Shown here piece by piece: positions 60,046-64,000 of a stretch of DNA of 64,000 nt. This DNA comes from Emcibacter sp048269205 (GTDB lineage: Bacteria > Pseudomonadota > Alphaproteobacteria > Sphingomonadales > Emcibacteraceae), in NCBI RefSeq assembly GCF_048269205.1, contig NZ_JBLXJC010000003.1:62001-126000 (forward strand). The letters are read 5' to 3'. Within the stretch, counting starts at the first letter, position 1; each line of letters begins with the position of its first letter. A program made the translations under genes and the position numbers. The notes under the pieces are model-generated. The model searched no databases. It was not told the origin of the DNA and saw only the letters and a list, made by a program, of their open reading frames with translations.

Positions 60046-61714
60046 GTTCACATGCTCCACCCTGCTGACCTCCGTTCTCCTTTGCCTGATGCCACAAGTC
60101 CTGCTGGCCGCCGGCGGTGATATTTCCGGTGAAGTTGAAAAACAGCCGCTGAACGTCAACGCCATTATCATGTTCTTTATTTTCGTGCTGGCGACACTGG
60201 GCATTACCTGGTGGGCGGCCCGTAAAAACAAGACCAGGGATGACTTCTATGCGGCCGGGGGCGGAATCAAGCCCTGGCAGAACGGCACCGCCATTGCCGG
60301 CGACTTCATGTCTGCGGCCACCTTCCTGGGCATCACCGGCGCCCTGTTTGCCTTTGGCTATGATGCCACCCTGCTCGCCGTCGGCGTAATGGCCAGCTGG
60401 CCGGTTATCCTGTTCCTGATTGCCGAACGGCTGCGCAACCTTGGCAGCTACACCTTTGTGGATGTGGTCTCCTTCCGGCTCAATAAAAAGCCGATCCGCA
60501 CCCTGTCCGCCATCGGCTCCCTGTCGGTGGTGCTGTTTTACCTGATCGCCCAGATGGTCGGCGCCGGTAAACTGATCCAGCTGCTCTTTGGCATGGAATA
60601 TGTCTATGCGGTGGTGCTGGTCAGTTTCCTGATGATCATGTATGTGAGCTTCGGCGGCATGCTGGCCACCACATGGGTACAGCTGATCAAGGCCATCCTG
60701 CTGCTGGTCGGCGGCACCTACATCGCCTTTGCCGTACTGGCCCATTTTGATTTCAGCCTGTCCGCCATCTTCCAGAGCGCCATTGACACTCACCCCCGTG
60801 GCGCCGACCTGATGAAACCCGGAATCTGGATGGATAATCCGATCTCGATCCTTTCCCTGGGCCTGACAATGATGTTCGGCATCATGGGCCTGCCGCATAT
60901 CCTGATGCGCTTTTTCACGGTAAAGGATGCGAAGGATGCCCGCAAGTCGGTCTTTTACGCCACCTCCATCATGGGCTATTTCTACATCCTGATCATTATC
61001 ATCGGCTTTGGCGCCATCACCTTTGTCATGAATAACCCGGATTATTACACCCCGGACGGCAAACTGATGGGCGGCGGCAATATGGTGGCCCTGCATTTGA
61101 CCCATATCGTCGGCGGCAATCTGGTGCTTGGCTTCATGTCCGCCGTGGCCTTCGCCACCATCCTGGCCGTGGTAGCCGGACTGACACTGGCCGGGGCTGC
61201 TACCGTGGCCCATGACCTTTATGCCAAAACCTTCAAGGCCGGACAAACGGTCAGCAACGCAGAAGAAATCCGGGTGTCCCGCATTTCCACCTTCGTGCTG
61301 GGCGCCATTTCCGTGGTGCTGGGCATTGCCTTTGAACACCAGAATATCGCCTTTGTCGCCTCGCTGGCCATGGCCATAGCCGCCAGCGTGAATTTCCCGA
61401 TCCTGATCCTGGCCATGTACTGGAAGGGCCTGACCACCCGCGGCGCGGTGTGGGGCGGGGTTATCGGCCTCGTCTCCTCGATCGGCCTGATGATTCTCGG
61501 ACCCGGCGTCTGGGTTGGCGTACTGGGCTATGAAGAAGCGATCTTCCCCCACGCCTATCCCACTTTCTACAGCATGCCGCTGGCCTTCATCATGATCTGG
61601 CTGTTGTCCGTAACCGACAGGAGCGCCCAGGCGGCGAAGGAAAAGGCCCTGTTTGATGTTCAGCTGGTCCGCTCCGAAACCGGTATCGGCGCCTCCGGCG
61701 CGTCGGATCACTAG
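60038..61714 (+). CDS. actP: Cation/acetate symporter
   Basis: Sodium-solute symporter-family carrier of 558 residues that imports acetate and related short carboxylates. It has a signal-like N-terminus followed by about 13 transmembrane helices, including 'FYAAGGGIKPWQNGTAIAGDFMSAATFLGI', 'GSYTFVDVVSFRL' and 'MMFGIMGLPHILMRFFTVKDAKDARKS'. The start at 60038 has GGGGAG seven bases upstream; an ATG at 60032 is too close to that site. The partner DUF485 gene lies just upstream. Acetate uptake fits the acetyl-CoA-centred metabolism of the window. Confidence 0.94.
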   Translation: MSRFTCSTLLTSVLLCLMPQVLLAAGGDISGEVEKQPLNVNAIIMFFIFVLATLGITWWAARKNKTRDDFYAAGGGIKPWQNGTAIAGDFMSAATFLGITGALFAFGYDATLLAVGVMASWPVILFLIAERLRNLGSYTFVDVVSFRLNKKPIRTLSAIGSLSVVLFYLIAQMVGAGKLIQLLFGMEYVYAVVLVSFLMIMYVSFGGMLATTWVQLIKAILLLVGGTYIAFAVLAHFDFSLSAIFQSAIDTHPRGADLMKPGIWMDNPISILSLGLTMMFGIMGLPHILMRFFTVKDAKDARKSVFYATSIMGYFYILIIIIGFGAITFVMNNPDYYTPDGKLMGGGNMVALHLTHIVGGNLVLGFMSAVAFATILAVVAGLTLAGAATVAHDLYAKTFKAGQTVSNAEEIRVSRISTFVLGAISVVLGIAFEHQNIAFVASLAMAIAASVNFPILILAMYWKGLTTRGAVWGGVIGLVSSIGLMILGPGVWVGVLGYEEAIFPHAYPTFYSMPLAFIMIWLLSVTDRSAQAAKEKALFDVQLVRSETGIGASGASDH

Positions 61715-61736
61715 GACAGAGAATAAACGGTGAAAG

Positions 61737-61766
61737 AAAGAGCGGCTCCCGGGAGCCGCTCTTTTT
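61737..61766 (+). terminator. Rho-independent terminator of actP
   Basis: Perfect stem AAAGAGCGGCTCCC / GGGAGCCGCTCTTT followed by TT, 22 bases after the actP stop. The symmetry lets it work in both directions for the convergent gene at 61792. Confidence 0.9.
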
Positions 61767-61791
61767 ACTACATCACCGGCTTGCCCCCCCT

Positions 61792-62325
61792 TTACCCTTC
61801 CTGGCTGAGACGATAGGCGGCCCGGCCGGCCCGGTCCATCACATCGGAAATGATATGCGGGCAACAGCCGCAGGACCGCATGGTGGCCACCATGCAATCA
61901 AGCATGATGGTGACACTTTCCATCAGCACCTCCCGGTACACCATACCGAGGGAGCGGTTCCTGGCCCGGGCCAGCAATCTCTCAAAGGCCTCGATCAAAA
62001 CAGCAAGGCCCTTGTGCCGGTCCCCGCTCAACAGATAGATATTCGCCAGGGATTCCGCCGCAATGATATGGGCCGAGGCCCGGTCATAAAGTTCCTGCGC
62101 GCCAACCGACGGATCACCTGACAGGCCGGCAAGCGCCGCAACGGCTTCCCGGTTGGCCCGGTCATAGTAGAAGCGGGCAAGACAATATTTCCCGGTTTCA
62201 CGCGCCTCGTTGCCCAGCAACATCAGCTTTTTCCAGCGCGACCGGGAAAAAATCAACGGGGCTTTGCTGCTATTGTCGATAACAAGATGAAGCTTTCCCC
62301 GGCCAGATGCCGTTCCTGTATCCAT
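61792..62325 (-). CDS. CGCC-motif protein of unknown function, copy 1
   Basis: A 177-residue soluble, mostly alpha-helical protein that I do not recognise. The core reads like helical-repeat pairs ('CLARFYYDRANREAVAALAGL', 'YDRASAHIIAAESLANIYLL', 'GLAVLIEAFERLLARA', 'MVYREVLMESVTIMLDCMVATM') and ends with Cys152-Gly-Cys154-Cys155 ('MRSCGCCPHIISDVMDRAGRAAYRLS'). Further Cys are at 48 and 144. It is a paralog of the gene at 63512-64000 (about half of the residues identical by eye), and both contain 'RWKKLM', 'LARFYYDRANREAV' and the CGCC motif. The two copies flank fpr, and a Fur-like box precedes this one, which points to iron or redox function (inference). The ribosome site is GGAAGGA. Confidence 0.85.
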   Translation of the reverse strand: MDTGTASGRGKLHLVIDNSSKAPLIFSRSRWKKLMLLGNEARETGKYCLARFYYDRANREAVAALAGLSGDPSVGAQELYDRASAHIIAAESLANIYLLSGDRHKGLAVLIEAFERLLARARNRSLGMVYREVLMESVTIMLDCMVATMRSCGCCPHIISDVMDRAGRAAYRLSQEG

Positions 62326-62389
62326 AAGTGTCCTTCCTTTTCCTGACTGGACATTTTGTTTGGGGAGCAGGAAGGAATATATCGCTATT

Positions 62390-62410
62390 AAGAATTATTA
62401 TCAATTATAA
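62390..62410. promoter_or_regulatory. Possible Fur box before CGCC-motif gene copy 1
   Basis: TAAGAATTATTATCAATTATAA holds GATAAT-type hexamers and matches about 12 of 19 consensus Fur positions in two overlapping registers, 65-85 bases before the start at 62325. It is weaker than the box in front of fpr. Confidence 0.4.
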
Positions 62411-62551
62411 AATGCACATACCAGTACAAAGAACCTCTCTGCCCTGAGCATCTAATGTTGCAACACCCCGGAACTTACTGACCAGTGCCCGCCAGCGTGG
62501 TCAGTTTCTACCCCTTCACAGGGAATGTCCGCAAAGATGATCATTTTTATT

Positions 62552-62570
62552 GCAAATGATTATTATTATA
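62552..62570. promoter_or_regulatory. Fur box in the fpr upstream region
   Basis: GCAAATGATTATTATTATA, read on the minus strand, agrees at 15 of 19 positions with the Fur consensus GATAATGATAATCATTATC. It lies 127-145 bases before the fpr start and in the region shared with the divergent CGCC-motif gene. Confidence 0.65.
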
Positions 62571-62696
62571 ATTATGTTGCCTTTGCAAGAATCAAAGATT
62601 GACATATCGACCCGAATAATTGAGTACAAAACCTTATATCCGGGATTTTTCAGACGACATGCATCCATCGTCTGTAGTTGAGTTTGGAGAAGTTTG

Positions 62697-63506
62697 ATGG
62701 ACGCTATTGTCCCGAATAAGGCTGCTACCGCGCGGTCAAACGGTCCTTATCGCCAGGAAGTTCTGAGCGTCAAACACTGGACTGAAGATCTATTTTCATT
62801 CACCCTGAACCGCCCGGCCGGGTTTCGGTTTCGCTCCGGGGAATTTGTCATGATCGGCCTGGAAGTAAACGGCAAACCCCTGCTTCGCGCCTATTCAGTG
62901 GCCAGCCCCAGCTGGGACGAAGAGCTTGAGTTTTTCTCAATCAAGGTACCGAACGGCCCGCTGACATCCCGCCTGCAGCAGATCACGCCGGGTGACGAAG
63001 TGCTTCTTTCCCGAAAGCCAACAGGCACGCTGGTCCTGGACGCCCTGCTCCCGGGCAAACGACTATTCCTTTTTTCCACCGGGACCGGTTTTGCTCCTTT
63101 CGCCAGTGTTATCCGCGATCCGGAAACCTATGAGAAATTCGACCAGATCATCGTTACCCACACCTGCCGCACCGTGGCCGAACTCGACTATAGCCGGGAC
63201 ATGATCAGAACAATTCAGGAAGACGAAATCCTGTCTGAACTGACCGGCGACAAGCTGGTTTATTTTGCCAGCACAACCCGGGAGGAATTCTCGAATATGG
63301 GACGTATTACAACCCTGCTTGAAAATGGAAAGCTTTTCAGTTCACTCGGCATCGCAGACCTAAACCCGGAAACCGACCGCGCGATGATCTGTGGCTCCAC
63401 TGTCATGATTTCAGATACCAAGGACCTGCTGGAAATAGCGGGCTTTACGGAAGGCGCCAATAACAAGCCAGCCGATTATGTGATTGAAAAAGCCTTTGTT
63501 GGTTAA
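62697..63506 (+). CDS. fpr: Ferredoxin-NADP reductase
   Basis: FAD enzyme of 269 residues that exchanges electrons between NADPH and ferredoxin or flavodoxin. It has the FAD motif 'LLRAYSVASPSWDEELEFFSIKVPNGPLTSRL', the NADP motif 'FSTGTGFAPFASVIRDPE' and the C-terminal 'DYVIEKAFVG' typical of the bacterial subclass that includes Pseudomonas and Rhodobacter Fpr. The ATG at 62697 has GGAGAAG upstream. A Fur box precedes it. Fpr reduces bacterioferritin-associated ferredoxin to mobilise stored iron in Pseudomonas, so iron control would make sense. It converges with the second CGCC-motif gene, five bases between stops. Confidence 0.94.
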   Translation: MDAIVPNKAATARSNGPYRQEVLSVKHWTEDLFSFTLNRPAGFRFRSGEFVMIGLEVNGKPLLRAYSVASPSWDEELEFFSIKVPNGPLTSRLQQITPGDEVLLSRKPTGTLVLDALLPGKRLFLFSTGTGFAPFASVIRDPETYEKFDQIIVTHTCRTVAELDYSRDMIRTIQEDEILSELTGDKLVYFASTTREEFSNMGRITTLLENGKLFSSLGIADLNPETDRAMICGSTVMISDTKDLLEIAGFTEGANNKPADYVIEKAFVG

Positions 63507-63511
63507 GTGCC

Positions 63512-64000
63512 TTACCTGCCCTGACTGAGCTGAATGGCAGCTTGACCGGCGCGGTCCAGGAACTCATGGATTGTGACGGCACAACAGCCACAGGCTCTCA
63601 GTATTCTCATCATGCCGTCCAGCATGACGGTCAGGCATTCAATCAATACTTCGCGATAAGCCATGCCCAGACCCTGATTTAGCGCCATAGATAACAGGCG
63701 TTCAAAAGCCCCGGTCAGAACGGAAACCGTCAGTTGCCGATAGCCCGTTCTAAAATGGATGTTCGCCAGATTTTCGGCAGCTATGGCATGTGCGGACGCC
63801 CGGGTATAAAGTTCCTGCACACTGGCCGGATCTTCAACGGCAAAACAGTCAAGGGCATTCACTGCCTCACGGTTCGCACGATCATAATAGAACCGGGCCA
63901 GGCTATATTTTTCAGATCCGAAGGATTCATGCCCTGAAAACATCAGTTTCTTCCATCTGGTTTCTGAAAATACGACCAGAGTTTTTGCGCTGTTATCGAC
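63512..64000 (-). CDS. CGCC-motif protein of unknown function, copy 2 (5' end outside window)
   Basis: The frame is open to the window edge (VDNSAKTLVVFSETRWKKLM at the visible start), so only about the first 14 residues are likely to be missing by comparison with copy 1. Conserved with copy 1 are 'RWKKLM', 'LARFYYDRANREAV', 'QELY.RASAHAIAAE.LANI', 'AFERLL', 'YREVL' and the terminal 'RACGCC...DRAGQAAIQLSQ'. Cys48 of copy 1 is Ser here; the CGCC cysteines are kept. It is unrecognised as a family. Its convergence with fpr keeps it in the same locus. Confidence 0.82.
   Translation of the reverse strand, partial: VDNSAKTLVVFSETRWKKLMFSGHESFGSEKYSLARFYYDRANREAVNALDCFAVEDPASVQELYTRASAHAIAAENLANIHFRTGYRQLTVSVLTGAFERLLSMALNQGLGMAYREVLIECLTVMLDGMMRILRACGCCAVTIHEFLDRAGQAAIQLSQGR

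Noticed and set aside
59933..61897. Open frame of 654 codons on the minus strand opposite actP
   Set aside because: It is antisense to a transporter with complete motifs. The translation is dominated by Gly/Gln/His repeats created by the codon pattern of hydrophobic residues.

Overview
The window looks like chromosomal DNA of a marine or aquatic alphaproteobacterium. The evidence is large TonB-dependent receptors of the 'EEVVVTGSRI' type, a short PutA without a DNA-binding domain next to an Lrp-type regulator, a TIGR02186/TauE pair, a LiuR-type MerR regulator heading a beta-oxidation operon, and BioR-like/FNR-type sites. Order level (Kordiimonadales/Emcibacterales-like or sphingomonad-like) is a guess. 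No rRNA, tRNA, CRISPR array, insertion sequence or prophage was seen.

Layout. 1-8.5 kb: three TonB-dependent receptors on the + strand, the first cut by the window edge and closely related to the second. 8.5-16.8 kb: proline (putA) and serine (sdaA) catabolism, an unrecognised 48-residue gene, two exported proteins (a tail-collar-domain protein and a PEP-CTERM-like protein), a self-terminated structured RNA that resembles 6S RNA, lrp and a 2Fe-2S ferredoxin. 16.8-22.5 kb: valine catabolic operon (mmsA, acyl-CoA dehydrogenase, hydroxyisobutyryl-CoA hydrolase, mmsB) with a divergent LysR regulator. 22.5-28.6 kb: aminopeptidase P and a divergent biotin cluster (bioB-bioA / bioF-bioD). 28.6-29.2 kb: an orphan 97-residue protein behind a textbook sigma-54 promoter. 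29.2-31.8 kb: CcdA-like, TIGR02186 and TauE/SafE membrane proteins. 32-37.7 kb: liuR-acd-thiolase-fadB operon. 37.8-47.6 kb: YceI, two DUF481 outer-membrane proteins, YjbQ, MsrPQ, an ABC-F ATPase, a peptide transporter and an M14 peptidase. 47.6-52 kb: an SDR and the homogentisate pathway (hmgA, fah, maiA) with a divergent MarR regulator. 52-59.2 kb: hemN and a CoA-dependent anthranilate-type cluster (ligase, MarR, SDR, monooxygenase/reductase fusion). 59.6-61.8 kb: DUF485-ActP acetate symporter. 61.8-64 kb: ferredoxin-NADP reductase behind a Fur box, flanked by two paralogous proteins of unknown function that share a Cys-Gly-Cys-Cys motif.

Together the window is dominated by amino-acid, aromatic and fatty-acid catabolism feeding acetyl-CoA, propionyl-CoA and fumarate, each module with its own local regulator. 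Several operators could be read directly: a LiuR-type palindrome inside the spacer of the liuR promoter, a 16-bp palindrome inside the spacer of the hmgA promoter, an FNR box before hemN and a Fur box before fpr. The items least explained by known biology are the CGCC-motif paralogs around fpr, the sigma-54-driven small protein and the self-terminated RNA.
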